DNA from: Gleimia hominis
Lineage (GTDB): Bacteria > Actinomycetota > Actinomycetes > Actinomycetales > Actinomycetaceae
DNA: 64,000 nucleotides
Direction of reading: 5' to 3'
Assembly (NCBI RefSeq): GCF_032085515.1
Contig: NZ_JASXSX010000001.1
Span: 310,001 to 374,000 of the forward strand
The notes beneath the pieces were generated by a model, which made no database searches, had not been told where the DNA came from, and worked only from the letters and a program-made list of their open reading frames with translations. How positions within the stretch are numbered: the stretch's first letter is position 1; each line of letters starts with the position of its first letter. Position numbers and translations under genes: made by a program. Shown one piece after another: positions 27,521 through 35,209 of the stretch.

Positions 27521-28717
27521 CTACTTATCGAACGTGGTGGCGCCTTCAACGCGGGCAACGTCGTGCCACTGTCCATCCGCCGCAGAAGCCACCGTGGCCT
27601 CGTCCACTTCCGCAGCCGACCACCCGTCCGCTGCCGAGGGAGCCACCTGCTCGCCGGTCAGCACCGACTCAATGAACTGCTTGGCTTCCACCACTTTCAT
27701 GTCGTCAAAGCCCATAGAGGTACCCGCCCCGGGTTGGAACCGCAAGAACTCGGGGAAGTCCCCACCGGCCATGGCCCGCACGTACCCCTGTTGGAATCCA
27801 TTGTCTTTGCCAATACAGACCTGCAGGTCGTTGAGGTGTTCGAAGTTCCAGCGCAGGGACCCATCCGTACCGTAAACCTCAATCACGTATTCTGCCCGCG
27901 GCCCAACTGCAACGCGGGAAGATTCAAGCGTGCCCACGACCCCGTTGTCTAAGCGCATCATGATAGCCACGTAGTCTTCGTTCTGCACCGGCCCCATTTC
28001 GTCACCGACTTCGTAGCCGCCGTGGCCCACACCCATCTTGGTTGGAATCGGCCGTTCCTTAATGAACGTGTCCGTCAGTGCCGACACGGAGGCGATTCGG
28101 CCCACGAGGTATTGCACCAGGTCCGCGCCGTGGCTCATCAGATCGCCCACCACGCCAGCGCCCGCACGCTCCCGCGAATAACGCCACGTCAAAGGCCCTT
28201 CTGGGGCGGATGCGTAATCGGCAATCAACCAGCAACGCACGTTCGTTACCCGCCCAATCTTGCCGTCACGGATGAGCTTTCGAGCTAGTTCAATCGCCGG
28301 GGTGTGCCGGTAGTTGAACCCAACCGACGTCGCCACCCCCGCTTTGGCCGCGGCCTGGGCGATCTCTTTGGATTGCTGCGCACTCACTCCCATGGGTTTT
28401 TCAATCCAAAACGGTTTACCGGCCTGCGCGGCTGCCAGCGCGATTTCGTGGTGTAGATAGTTCGGCGCGCAGATAGAAACCACGTCCACCTGCGGATCCT
28501 CAATTACTTCGTGGTAATCCGCAGTAGCCCGCTCGAACCCAAGTACTTCCGTAGCCCACTTTTGGTTCTCTTCTAAAATATCCGCGCACGCCACCAAGCG
28601 GATATCGACGTTTAGCTCCGGGAATTTTTCCGCTAACGCGCGGTAAGAACGCGTGTGCAAGCGACCCATCCACCCTAAAGAGATGACACCTACACCCAGT
28701 GTTTTCTTTTCCTTCAT
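27521..28717 (-). CDS. Gfo/Idh/MocA family oxidoreductase 3
   Basis: NAD(P)-dependent dehydrogenase of 398 residues. The Rossmann fold starts GVGVISLGWMGRLHTRSYRA, the lysine motif is IEKPMGVS, and the second domain has DLMSHGADLVQYLVG with the catalytic His. In length and layout it resembles dehydrogenase 1 (393 residues), so the two may form one subgroup, distinct from the two IolG-like ones. It heads the operon with MFS 2. Its upstream region holds GCAAATGTTTGC, an IolR-like site and a LacI-like site, so control by both regulators is likely. The substrate may be scyllo- or chiro-inositol or a related polyol; this is inferred from context only. Confidence 0.88.
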   Translation of the reverse strand: MKEKKTLGVGVISLGWMGRLHTRSYRALAEKFPELNVDIRLVACADILEENQKWATEVLGFERATADYHEVIEDPQVDVVSICAPNYLHHEIALAAAQAGKPFWIEKPMGVSAQQSKEIAQAAAKAGVATSVGFNYRHTPAIELARKLIRDGKIGRVTNVRCWLIADYASAPEGPLTWRYSRERAGAGVVGDLMSHGADLVQYLVGRIASVSALTDTFIKERPIPTKMGVGHGGYEVGDEMGPVQNEDYVAIMMRLDNGVVGTLESSRVAVGPRAEYVIEVYGTDGSLRWNFEHLNDLQVCIGKDNGFQQGYVRAMAGGDFPEFLRFQPGAGTSMGFDDMKVVEAKQFIESVLTGEQVAPSAADGWSAAEVDEATVASAADGQWHDVARVEGATTFDK

Positions 28718-28837
28718 AGTTTGCTCCCTCGCATGCTATTAGGGCAGTGAGGCGTATTTTAAGCCTACGTTTGCAGCTTCCGCGCCCACGCGGTGGTCTT
28801 TCACCGCTTCAACTGCCGACACTCTTGTACTCTAAAA

Positions 28838-28849
28838 GCAAATGTTTGC
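28838..28849. promoter_or_regulatory. Inverted repeat GCAAA-TG-TTTGC
   Basis: Perfect five-base arms with a two-base centre, upstream of dehydrogenase 3. Similar to AGCAAATATTGCT at 10801. Confidence 0.4.
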
Positions 28850-28860
28850 ACTTGCAAGGC

Positions 28861-28876
28861 ATTTGACCCTACAAAT
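28861..28876. promoter_or_regulatory. Candidate IolR-like (GntR) operator, site D
   Basis: ATTTGACCCTACAAAT, one mismatch in the arms from ATTTGT-N4-ACAAAT. It lies between divergent dehydrogenase 3 and the GntR gene, a usual place for autoregulation. Confidence 0.5.
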
Positions 28877-28878
28877 CA

Positions 28879-28892
28879 TTAGCGCGCGCTAA
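28879..28892. promoter_or_regulatory. Candidate LacI-family operator, site 4
   Basis: Perfect palindrome TTAGCGCGCGCTAA, two symmetric changes from the site at 5788. It lies directly beside IolR-like site D. Confidence 0.7.
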
Positions 28893-29049
28893 TAAAGAAG
28901 GCGCAGTAGTAGGCTTTGTCCGTTCCCATAAACCTATTAACCTGACATATTATTGACTAGCGAGATATCGTGCAGCTGTTGCACGACCCCGGCACGTGCA
29001 AGGATTTGGACAACGACCTATGAGTAGGCGCAGTAAACAGGTGAAGACT

Positions 29050-29793
29050 ATGAATCAGCCCTTTGAGGTACAGGTGACAATAGATCGCAACGGTGCGAAA
29101 CCTCTTTACCAGCAAATCGCAGAACCGCTTGAACAAGCAATTGTTAGCGGCACCGTTCCCCCAGGCGAACTGGTGGAAGACGAAATCTCAATGGCGAAAC
29201 GTCTGGACGTATCACGCCCCACCGCACGGCGGGCGTTGCAAGAGCTGGTGAACCGCGGGCTATTAACCCGCCGCCGCGGCGTAGGTACCCGAGTGACCCC
29301 TTCGCAAGTGCATCGCCCGCTGGCCCTGTCATCTTTGAACGCAGACCTCATTAAAGCCGGGTTCACCCCCACCACGAAGGTCCTCAGCTACGAGATTATT
29401 GAGGCCAGCGCAGACGAAGCCCAGATGCTCGGGCTCTCTGAAGGCGATGGGGTGCTGAAAATATCACGTTTGCGCAGCGTAGATGGGCAACCTCTGGCGA
29501 TATTGACGAACCACATGCCGCTGGAGTTAGCGCCCGAATGGTCTCAGCTGCAAGAAACCGGCCTGTACGATTCGTTCGAACAAAAAGGCATCCACATTGC
29601 CTCTGCGACGCAGGTGGTGGGGGCGCGCGCCGCCACGGCAGAGGAATCCAAGATTTTGGGCGACGAGCCGAAAGCGGCATTGCTAACTATGGAACGCACC
29701 GCTTATACCGCGGAAGGTCGGGTAGTTGAGGTGGGTCGCCACGTGTACCGCCCATCCCTGTACTCATTCCGCTTTACGCTGTTTGCACAGTGA
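29050..29793 (+). CDS. iolR: GntR family regulator of HutC type, probable inositol regulator
   Basis: DNA-binding regulator of 247 residues. The winged helix occupies about 18-85 (KPLYQQIAEPLEQAIVSGTV, RLDVSRPTARRALQELVNRG), and the UTRA effector domain about 95-245 (PLALSSLNADLIKAGFTP, KISRLRSVDGQPLA, VEVGRHVYRPSLYSF). I chose the ATG at 29050 with AGGTGA ahead; ATGs or GTGs at 29020 and 28996 are in frame but less likely. It is divergent from dehydrogenase 3. The five TTTGT-N4-ACAAA sites in the island contain GT-N4-AC, as expected for this subfamily. The gene name follows the Corynebacterium IolR by analogy; the ligand is unknown. Confidence 0.82.
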   Translation: MNQPFEVQVTIDRNGAKPLYQQIAEPLEQAIVSGTVPPGELVEDEISMAKRLDVSRPTARRALQELVNRGLLTRRRGVGTRVTPSQVHRPLALSSLNADLIKAGFTPTTKVLSYEIIEASADEAQMLGLSEGDGVLKISRLRSVDGQPLAILTNHMPLELAPEWSQLQETGLYDSFEQKGIHIASATQVVGARAATAEESKILGDEPKAALLTMERTAYTAEGRVVEVGRHVYRPSLYSFRFTLFAQ

Positions 29794-29809
29794 CACACCC
29801 CGCCTCACA

Positions 29810-29825
29810 CTTTGTTATGACAATC
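29810..29825. promoter_or_regulatory. Candidate IolR-like (GntR) operator, site E
   Basis: CTTTGTTATGACAATC, with the core TTTGTTATGACAA. It ends two bases before a TTGACA box, the same placement as site C before the iolC promoter. Confidence 0.6.
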
Positions 29826-29827
29826 GC

Positions 29828-29857
29828 TTGACAAGCCGGTGACAACTGTCATTAAAT
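29828..29857 (+). promoter_or_regulatory. Promoter of transaldolase-iolG unit with internal palindrome
   Basis: -35 TTGACA (29828-29833), 18-base spacer, -10 TTAAAT (29852-29857). The spacer holds TGACAACTGTCA (29840-29851), an inverted repeat with arms of five, which could be one more repressor site. Confidence 0.65.
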
Positions 29858-29934
29858 GAGTATGTACACACGAGCGCCAACGGCGGGCAAGGTGGCCTGC
29901 CACGCGCCAAGAAAGCAAACGAAGGAGATGCTCG

Positions 29935-31017
29935 ATGGCACAGATCAAGCCCACCCCCGGCCCACTGCGTGATGCGGTTGAAGCCACACCCACGGCCCTG
30001 TGGAATGATTCGTCTGATCTGAACGAACTGAAACAATCAATTTCTTACGGCGGTGTGGGCGCCACCTGCAACCCCGTGATTGCTTACACCACGATCTCAA
30101 AATACCCAGAGATCTGGACCGATCGGATCCGCAAGATTGCCGAGGACAACCCCACGTGGGGCGAATCCGAGATTGGTTGGCGGGCAGTAAAAGACATGTC
30201 AATTGAAGCCGCTAAGCTGCTGGAACCGGCGTTCAAAGAAACGAATGGGCGCGACGGCCGCTTGTCGGTACAGACCGACCCGCGCTTCCACCGGGATGCG
30301 AAAAAGCTCGCTGACCAGGCGGAAGAGTTCCACAAGATGGCGGACAACATTGTGGTGAAGATTCCCGCTACCAAGACGGGGTTAGAAGCGATTGAAGACG
30401 CCACCTACCGTGGCGTATCCGTTAACGTGACGGTTTCGTTCACCGTTGCGCAGGCGGTTAAAGCCGCGGAAGCGATTGAACGGGGCCTAAAGAAACGCGA
30501 CGCCGAGGGTCTGGAGACTAAGAACATGGGGCCCGTGGTGACGATCATGGTGGGCCGGCTCGATGACTGGTTGAAGGAATGCGTCAAACGCGAAGGCATC
30601 TTTATTGACCCTTCCGCTTTGGAATGGGCTGGTATTGCAGCGTTCAAGCACGCGTACAAGATCTTCCAAGAACGTGGTTTCCGCGCTCGCCTGCTGGCCG
30701 CTGCGTTCCGCAACGTATTGCAGTGGAGCGAGTTCCAAGGTGGCGACGTGGTGGTTTCCCCACCGTTTAAGTGGCAGAAACTGATTAACGATTCGGATTA
30801 CAAGTTTGAGGGTCCGCGCATGGACATTCCGGTCGATGAGTACTACTTGGAGCAGTTGCGCCGCATTCCGGAGTTCACCCGCAGTTATGAGGAAGATGGC
30901 ATGACGCCGGAAGAGTTTGAGGACTTCGGGGCCACCCGCAAGACCTTGCGCCAGTTCTTGAATGCGGACTCAGATTTGGACGCGCTGGTGCGAGACGTGA
31001 TTGTTCCCGCGCCTTAA
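29935..31017 (+). CDS. Transaldolase family protein in the inositol island
   Basis: TIM-barrel aldolase of 360 residues. The likely Schiff-base lysine is in NIVVKIPATKTG, with upstream strand SYGGVGATCNP and LSVQTDPRF, then VNVTVSFTVAQA and downstream MVGRLDDWLK and FRARLLAAAFRN, an order seen in transaldolase and related fructose-6-phosphate aldolase families. The ATG has GGAGATG ahead. It has its own promoter with an IolR-like site and is followed by iolG after 186 bases with a hairpin. Standard inositol degradation needs no transaldolase. It may serve a side route for a phosphorylated keto-sugar, or replace an aldolase step. The exact activity is open. Confidence 0.83.
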   Translation: MAQIKPTPGPLRDAVEATPTALWNDSSDLNELKQSISYGGVGATCNPVIAYTTISKYPEIWTDRIRKIAEDNPTWGESEIGWRAVKDMSIEAAKLLEPAFKETNGRDGRLSVQTDPRFHRDAKKLADQAEEFHKMADNIVVKIPATKTGLEAIEDATYRGVSVNVTVSFTVAQAVKAAEAIERGLKKRDAEGLETKNMGPVVTIMVGRLDDWLKECVKREGIFIDPSALEWAGIAAFKHAYKIFQERGFRARLLAAAFRNVLQWSEFQGGDVVVSPPFKWQKLINDSDYKFEGPRMDIPVDEYYLEQLRRIPEFTRSYEEDGMTPEEFEDFGATRKTLRQFLNADSDLDALVRDVIVPAP

Positions 31018-31080
31018 ACCCAGCAAACGCGGTTGCCTGAAGCAGCCGGTAATGCGGATGCTAAAGCCAAGTTCCGAGCG

Positions 31081-31111
31081 CGGTGGGTGGGGTATAGCGC
31101 CCCACCTACCG
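31081..31111 (+). other. Intercistronic hairpin between transaldolase and iolG
   Basis: CGGTGGGTGGGG (31081-31092), seven-base loop, CCCCACCTACCG (31100-31111); one G-U pair in RNA. No T-run follows, so it may protect the messenger end or dampen read-through rather than terminate. Confidence 0.5.
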
Positions 31112-31203
31112 TGCCAAGACCTCATGATCCGGATTCGGATATCACTGAATACTCACCCAAATAACACCTAATATTTACCCCAATAAACTCAAAGGAGAGC
31201 TTA

Positions 31204-32190
31204 ATGATTCGCTTTGGAATTATCGGGGCCGGCCGCATCGCGAAGGTGCATGCCCGGTCCACTAGTCAGCACCCGCACGCGCAGCTGGTGGCAATTTCAG
31301 ATCCGGTTGAGGAGGCCCGCGAAGCCCTTGCGCAAGAGTACGGTGTGAAGGCCGTAGCAGAGGCAGCGGATATTTTTAACGACCCCGAGATAGACGCGGT
31401 TATTGTCTGCTCCCCCACGCCTTTGCACATTGAGCACATTGTGGCGGGGGTGAAAGCTGGTAAAGCGGTGTTGTGTGAGAAGCCGATTGCGATGGAAGTG
31501 GAGGCTGCGGAAGGTATCCGCGCTCAGCTGGACGGCGAAGATGCGCGCGTGATGCTGGGCTTCAACCGCCGGTTTGACCCGAACTTCGCGAAGGTTCACA
31601 CCGTTGCACAGGCGGGGGAACTGGGCCCGGTTGAGCAGGTGACCATTATTTCGCGCGACCCCGCGGCACCGTCGAAAGACTACATTAAGGTTTCGGGCGG
31701 GATTTTCAAAGACATGACAATCCACGATTTCGACATGGCCCGCTTCTTCCTAGGGGACATTGCAACGGTGTCTGCAACCGGGCAGAACCTAGAAGAGGAC
31801 CTGAAGGACACCGGTGATTTTGACGCCGCCGTCATTGTACTCACAAGTAAGGACGGGAAGGTGGCGACAATTATTAACAACCGGCACTGCGCCACTGGCT
31901 ACGATCAGCGGCTTGAGGTGTCTGGCCCAGACGGCGCAGCGTTTGCTGAGAACGTGCGGCCCACCACGGTGCGCGTGTCTAAGCGGGAGCATTCTGACGC
32001 GTTGGACCCGTACTTGGATTTCTTCTTAGAACGCTACGAAGCTGCGTACTACAACGAGTTGGATGCGTTTATTGAGGCAGTTAACGGCCAGCGCGACTTC
32101 ACCCCTGGGATTGAGGATGGAATCGTCGCCCTGAAGATCGCCCAGGCGGCGGACGAGTCCGCGCGCTCGGGCAAGGTTGTCGAACTGTAA
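31204..32190 (+). CDS. iolG: Inositol 2-dehydrogenase
   Basis: Oxidises myo-inositol to 2-keto-myo-inositol with NAD, the first step of the pathway. It has 328 residues. The Rossmann loop is FGIIGAGRIAKVHARS, the catalytic lysine is in CEKPIAMEVEAAE, and the second domain holds MLGFNRRFDPNFAKV and MTIHDFDMARFFLG, with the conserved Asp and His of IolG. Of the four dehydrogenases in the window, this one matches classical IolG best. The ATG has AAGGAGAG ahead. It precedes the IolE-like gene at 32256 by 65 bases and is in line with the transaldolase. Confidence 0.93.
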   Translation: MIRFGIIGAGRIAKVHARSTSQHPHAQLVAISDPVEEAREALAQEYGVKAVAEAADIFNDPEIDAVIVCSPTPLHIEHIVAGVKAGKAVLCEKPIAMEVEAAEGIRAQLDGEDARVMLGFNRRFDPNFAKVHTVAQAGELGPVEQVTIISRDPAAPSKDYIKVSGGIFKDMTIHDFDMARFFLGDIATVSATGQNLEEDLKDTGDFDAAVIVLTSKDGKVATIINNRHCATGYDQRLEVSGPDGAAFAENVRPTTVRVSKREHSDALDPYLDFFLERYEAAYYNELDAFIEAVNGQRDFTPGIEDGIVALKIAQAADESARSGKVVEL

Positions 32191-32255
32191 ACAGCAAGAA
32201 TTACCCGGTGAGGCCCGTGCGTCCTCACCACCAAAAAATTTGTAAGGAGTTAGAA

Positions 32256-33116
32256 ATGAAGATTGCTGGAGCACCTATTTCTTGGGGCGTATGCGAGGTT
32301 CCCGGTTGGGGGTACCAGATGTCCCCAGACCGCGTGCTTACGGAAATGAAAGAAATGGGGTTGACAGCCACGGAGTTTGGCCCTCAGGGATGGTTGCCGC
32401 TAGAACCTCAGGCGCGTGCGGAAGTGGTGAATAAGTACGGACTGAAACCGGTGGGTGCGTTTTTCTTGGCTGTAATGCACGACCCGGATTTTGACCCGAT
32501 TCCCATGGTGAAAAAGGAGTTGGAGGCATTCAAAGTGGCCGGTGGTGAGTATTTGATTCTCGCTGCTGATTCTGGGCAGGAAGGCTACGACAACCGCCCC
32601 GTGCTAGATGAAAAGGGGTGGCAGACCCTGTTCACGAACCTTTCGCGCATCACGGATGTGTGTAAGGAAGCGGGGGTGACCGCATGCATTCACCCGCACT
32701 GGGGCACGATGGTGCAGAACGTGGACGAGGTAGAGAAAGTGCTGGATAACTCCAAGGTGGGGTTGTGCTTGGACACCGGACACCTCGCGGCCGGTGGTGC
32801 GGACGTGGTGGCGCTCGCGCAAAAGTACGCGGACCGCGTGGATATTGTGCACGCAAAAGATGTGCACAAAGAAATGACGGATAAGTTACTGCCCGGTGAG
32901 CTCACCTGGTCGCAAGGCGTTAAAGACGGTATGTTCGCTCCGATTGGGGATGGGGATATCGACTTCAAAGCCGTCGTTGAGGCACTTAACAAAGCTGGGT
33001 TTGACGGGTACTACGTGCTGGAGCAAGACATCATGATTGATGAGGAGCCCCCGGCAGATGGAGGTCCGAAAAAGAGCGCGGAAAAGTCATTTAAGGCCCT
33101 GCAGGCACTGGCGTAA
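32256..33116 (+). CDS. TIM-barrel protein 4, probable inosose dehydratase (IolE-like)
   Basis: 286-residue xylose-isomerase-like TIM barrel that starts MKIAGAPISWGVCEVPGWG, a stretch typical of IolE/MocC proteins. Metal-site strands appear as CIHPHWGTMVQ, CLDTGHLAAGGAD, IVHAKDVHKE and VLEQDIMIDEEPP. It would remove water from 2-keto-myo-inositol to give the diketone used by IolD. I chose the ATG at 32256 (AAGGAG six bases ahead) over an upstream frame to 32208. It lies directly after iolG. The gene at 9791 is the other IolE candidate; I consider this one the better match, but without certainty. Confidence 0.85.
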   Translation: MKIAGAPISWGVCEVPGWGYQMSPDRVLTEMKEMGLTATEFGPQGWLPLEPQARAEVVNKYGLKPVGAFFLAVMHDPDFDPIPMVKKELEAFKVAGGEYLILAADSGQEGYDNRPVLDEKGWQTLFTNLSRITDVCKEAGVTACIHPHWGTMVQNVDEVEKVLDNSKVGLCLDTGHLAAGGADVVALAQKYADRVDIVHAKDVHKEMTDKLLPGELTWSQGVKDGMFAPIGDGDIDFKAVVEALNKAGFDGYYVLEQDIMIDEEPPADGGPKKSAEKSFKALQALA

Positions 33117-33213
33117 CAGCGCGGGCTAAACGGCACGTTAGGAGTGTGTCATAGAACTGCCCTCTGCCCACTGGTTTGAATGGTTTGAACCCCATATTCC
33201 AGTGGGTAGAGGG

Positions 33214-33310
33214 TATCTGCGCGTAAACCCGGGGTTGGGGGATCTGCGCGTAAGCCCCGGGTTGGGATCTGAGCGTAAGCCCCGGGTTGGGATCTGAGCG
33301 TAAGCCGGGG
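33214..33310. repeat. 25-27-bp tandem repeat, four copies
   Basis: Units 33214-33240, 33241-33265, 33266-33290 and a partial 33291-33310, of the form GATCTGMGCGTAAGCCCCGG plus GTTGG. They fill the spacer between the IolE-like gene and the lipoprotein gene. The unit is GC-rich and each contains CCCGGG or a close variant. Confidence 0.85.
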
Positions 33311-33399
33311 GTGCGAGATTCCTTGGGGGCCTAGGGTTAGTGATTCGGGTTGCTGTTAACATCTAAGAAGAAAATGCTCAGTGGATCCAAGGGGAAGTA

Positions 33400-34206
33400 A
33401 TGTTACGACATCCGCGTCGGCGTACTACAGGTAAAAATACTGAATCAGTGGGCTCGCTGGCTCGCAGGGCGGTGGCAGTGTCGGCAGTCGCGTTCCTCAC
33501 CTTGGGTCTGGCAGCGTGCTCTAACAGCACTGCCCCGCAATCTGATGCGCCGTCAACTGCTTCCGCGAGCGCGCCGGCGAGGGCACCGGCGTCCCCACAG
33601 CCTCAATACAAGTTGAATGACCTGACCGGGGAGCAGATCGACCAGAAACTTGCGGGCATTTCCGTTGGGGAGTACCCGCTGCACGTCGATCAGGATAGTG
33701 CCTCATTAACGGAATCGATTAAGAGCGAAACGGATTCTGGGCAGTCGTACTACTTGCGGGACGTGAGCGTGGACCCGGATAACTGCGCGCCGGACACGGA
33801 ACGCTGGCTCGATATTGACTTCACAAACACGATCACGCTAGCGGCAGCCGCGGCAACGGAAGACAACTCGATTATCGTGTCCGTGTTCCGTTTCGACAAC
33901 GGCGGGTTAGACAAGGCCGCTAAGAAGTATGAGGACGTGTCTAAACAGTGCCCCACGAAGACCGTGAACAAGCCGGGTACACCCCCAACTAAAGTTAGTA
34001 CAAAGGTCACGGACGTTGACTTGCCCGGCACGGAACCTGCCTTCGGGGTAGAAAAAACCGTGGAAGGCACGTTCAGTGGGCAGAACGAGAAAGCGGTGCA
34101 CGCTGTGGTGGGCAACGCGTTCGTCACCGTCAGTTCCGGTTCGGATAACGCCACCATCGACGGGCTCACGGAAGTGGCCGAACAGGTCCTCAAGAACTTC
34201 CAGTAG
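33400..34206 (+). CDS. Putative lipoprotein, unknown
   Basis: Exported protein of 268 residues. After a basic start (RHPRRRTTGKN) comes a hydrophobic stretch ending in the lipobox LAAC with the lipidated Cys at about position 40. A Ser/Ala/Pro-rich linker to about 70 leads to a soluble domain with two further cysteines (DNCAPDTERW and SKQCPTKT) that may form a disulfide. The domain ends with a repeated beta pattern (VGNAFVTVSSGSDNATI). I do not recognise a family. It faces the phnX gene convergently. By form it is an envelope protein of the outer leaflet of the membrane. Confidence 0.75.
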   Translation: MLRHPRRRTTGKNTESVGSLARRAVAVSAVAFLTLGLAACSNSTAPQSDAPSTASASAPARAPASPQPQYKLNDLTGEQIDQKLAGISVGEYPLHVDQDSASLTESIKSETDSGQSYYLRDVSVDPDNCAPDTERWLDIDFTNTITLAAAAATEDNSIIVSVFRFDNGGLDKAAKKYEDVSKQCPTKTVNKPGTPPTKVSTKVTDVDLPGTEPAFGVEKTVEGTFSGQNEKAVHAVVGNAFVTVSSGSDNATIDGLTEVAEQVLKNFQ

Positions 34207-34267
34207 TTTTTACCGCTCCTACCCGCAGTGGTTCGAAACCTTGGTGATGCGGACAGCTAGTTTGGAG

Positions 34268-35053
34268 CTACCTTTGGCCCGCCACCAGCCCGGGAAGCTG
34301 CGCCATGTTGTCGATGACAGCGTCCGCACCGGCGTCCATAAACACGGAACGCACCTGCTGGCGCGCCGCTTCCTGCCCTTCCGCGCTCAGAGCGTTGAAC
34401 TCAGTTTCTGACAGCGCCATCGCGGAACTTCCCTCAACTACTCCCACGGTGAACACACCCGCGTTCTTGCCCTCTTGAATGTCCGAAACCGTGTCCCCCA
34501 CCTTGACTACGCGGCGCACATCCTGGCAGTGAAGTGCTTCCAGGTTCCGGAACACCATGTATGGGTACGGGCGGCCGAAACCGTTTGTAGAATCAGCGGA
34601 GAACCAGCAGTCCGGTTCGTATCCAAGCTCAGCGGCTTTCGGCGCCACCACGTGCATCATCTGATCCGTGTACCCCGTGGTGGAACCGATTTTCACCCCC
34701 ATGTCCCGCAAGCTAGCCACCGCATCTAACACGTGCGGCTTCGGGGCCGCGTACTGCTCTAAAATCGCAAACAGGTTCGGTTCAAATTTCGCGTAAACCG
34801 CGTCCACGTCCGCTTCCGTCGCGGCACTCCCGTGCGTTTGCTGCCACGCGTTTGCGATCCCGTCCATTTTCAGCATAGTAGCGACGTGGTCGCGTTTACT
34901 CATCCCCATGGGTTCACGCGTTTGCGCTACCGTGGGTTCCACCCCGAACTCTTTGAACGCATCCATAAACGCTTGCACGGGCGCAAAACACCCGTAGTCC
35001 ACCGTCGTGCCCGCCCAGTCGAACACCACCGCGTCAAACCGTTTACTAGCCAT
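34268..35053 (-). CDS. phnX: Phosphonoacetaldehyde hydrolase (phosphonatase)
   Basis: HAD-family enzyme of 261 residues that cuts phosphonoacetaldehyde to acetaldehyde and phosphate. The nucleophile is D12 in VVFDWAGTTVDYG and the Schiff-base lysine is K53 in GMSKRDH, the same two positions as in the well-studied Bacillus enzyme as I remember it. The later HAD motifs GSTTGYTDQM and KVGDTVSDIQEG are present. Start at ATG 35053; the codon before it is TTG and gives a longer but worse start. It is the last gene of the aminoethylphosphonate operon, after a 156-base gap with repeats. Confidence 0.96.
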   Translation of the reverse strand: MASKRFDAVVFDWAGTTVDYGCFAPVQAFMDAFKEFGVEPTVAQTREPMGMSKRDHVATMLKMDGIANAWQQTHGSAATEADVDAVYAKFEPNLFAILEQYAAPKPHVLDAVASLRDMGVKIGSTTGYTDQMMHVVAPKAAELGYEPDCWFSADSTNGFGRPYPYMVFRNLEALHCQDVRRVVKVGDTVSDIQEGKNAGVFTVGVVEGSSAMALSETEFNALSAEGQEAARQQVRSVFMDAGADAVIDNMAQLPGLVAGQR

Positions 35054-35090
35054 CAAAACTCCCTCACCTTTCTAGTTCCATTTTCTTTCT

Positions 35091-35184
35091 CGCCTGAGGT
35101 TCTTCCCCGCCTGAGGTTCTTGCCCAGCTTCGCTACCCCTCGCCCATTGCTTGAGGCTCTTATCCCACTTCGCTACCCCTCGCC
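35091..35184. repeat. Imperfect 41-bp repeat in the phnX-phnW gap
   Basis: Two copies (about 35110-35143 and 35151-35184) sharing CTTCGCTACCCCTCGCC and a TGAGG-TCTT lead, plus a further partial TGAGGTTCTT copy from 35094. They separate phnW from phnX within an otherwise compact operon. Confidence 0.65.
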
Positions 35185-35209
35185 TGCTGCGGCGGGTTGC
35201 CGAGCCAGG

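Larger units (their letters stand above)
28718..29049. other. Divergent control region between dehydrogenase 3 and GntR gene
   Basis: No gene is seen. It has three candidate operators in 55 bases: GCAAATGTTTGC (28838), ATTTGACCCTACAAAT (28861) and TTAGCGCGCGCTAA (28879). This is the densest control region of the island. Confidence 0.6.
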
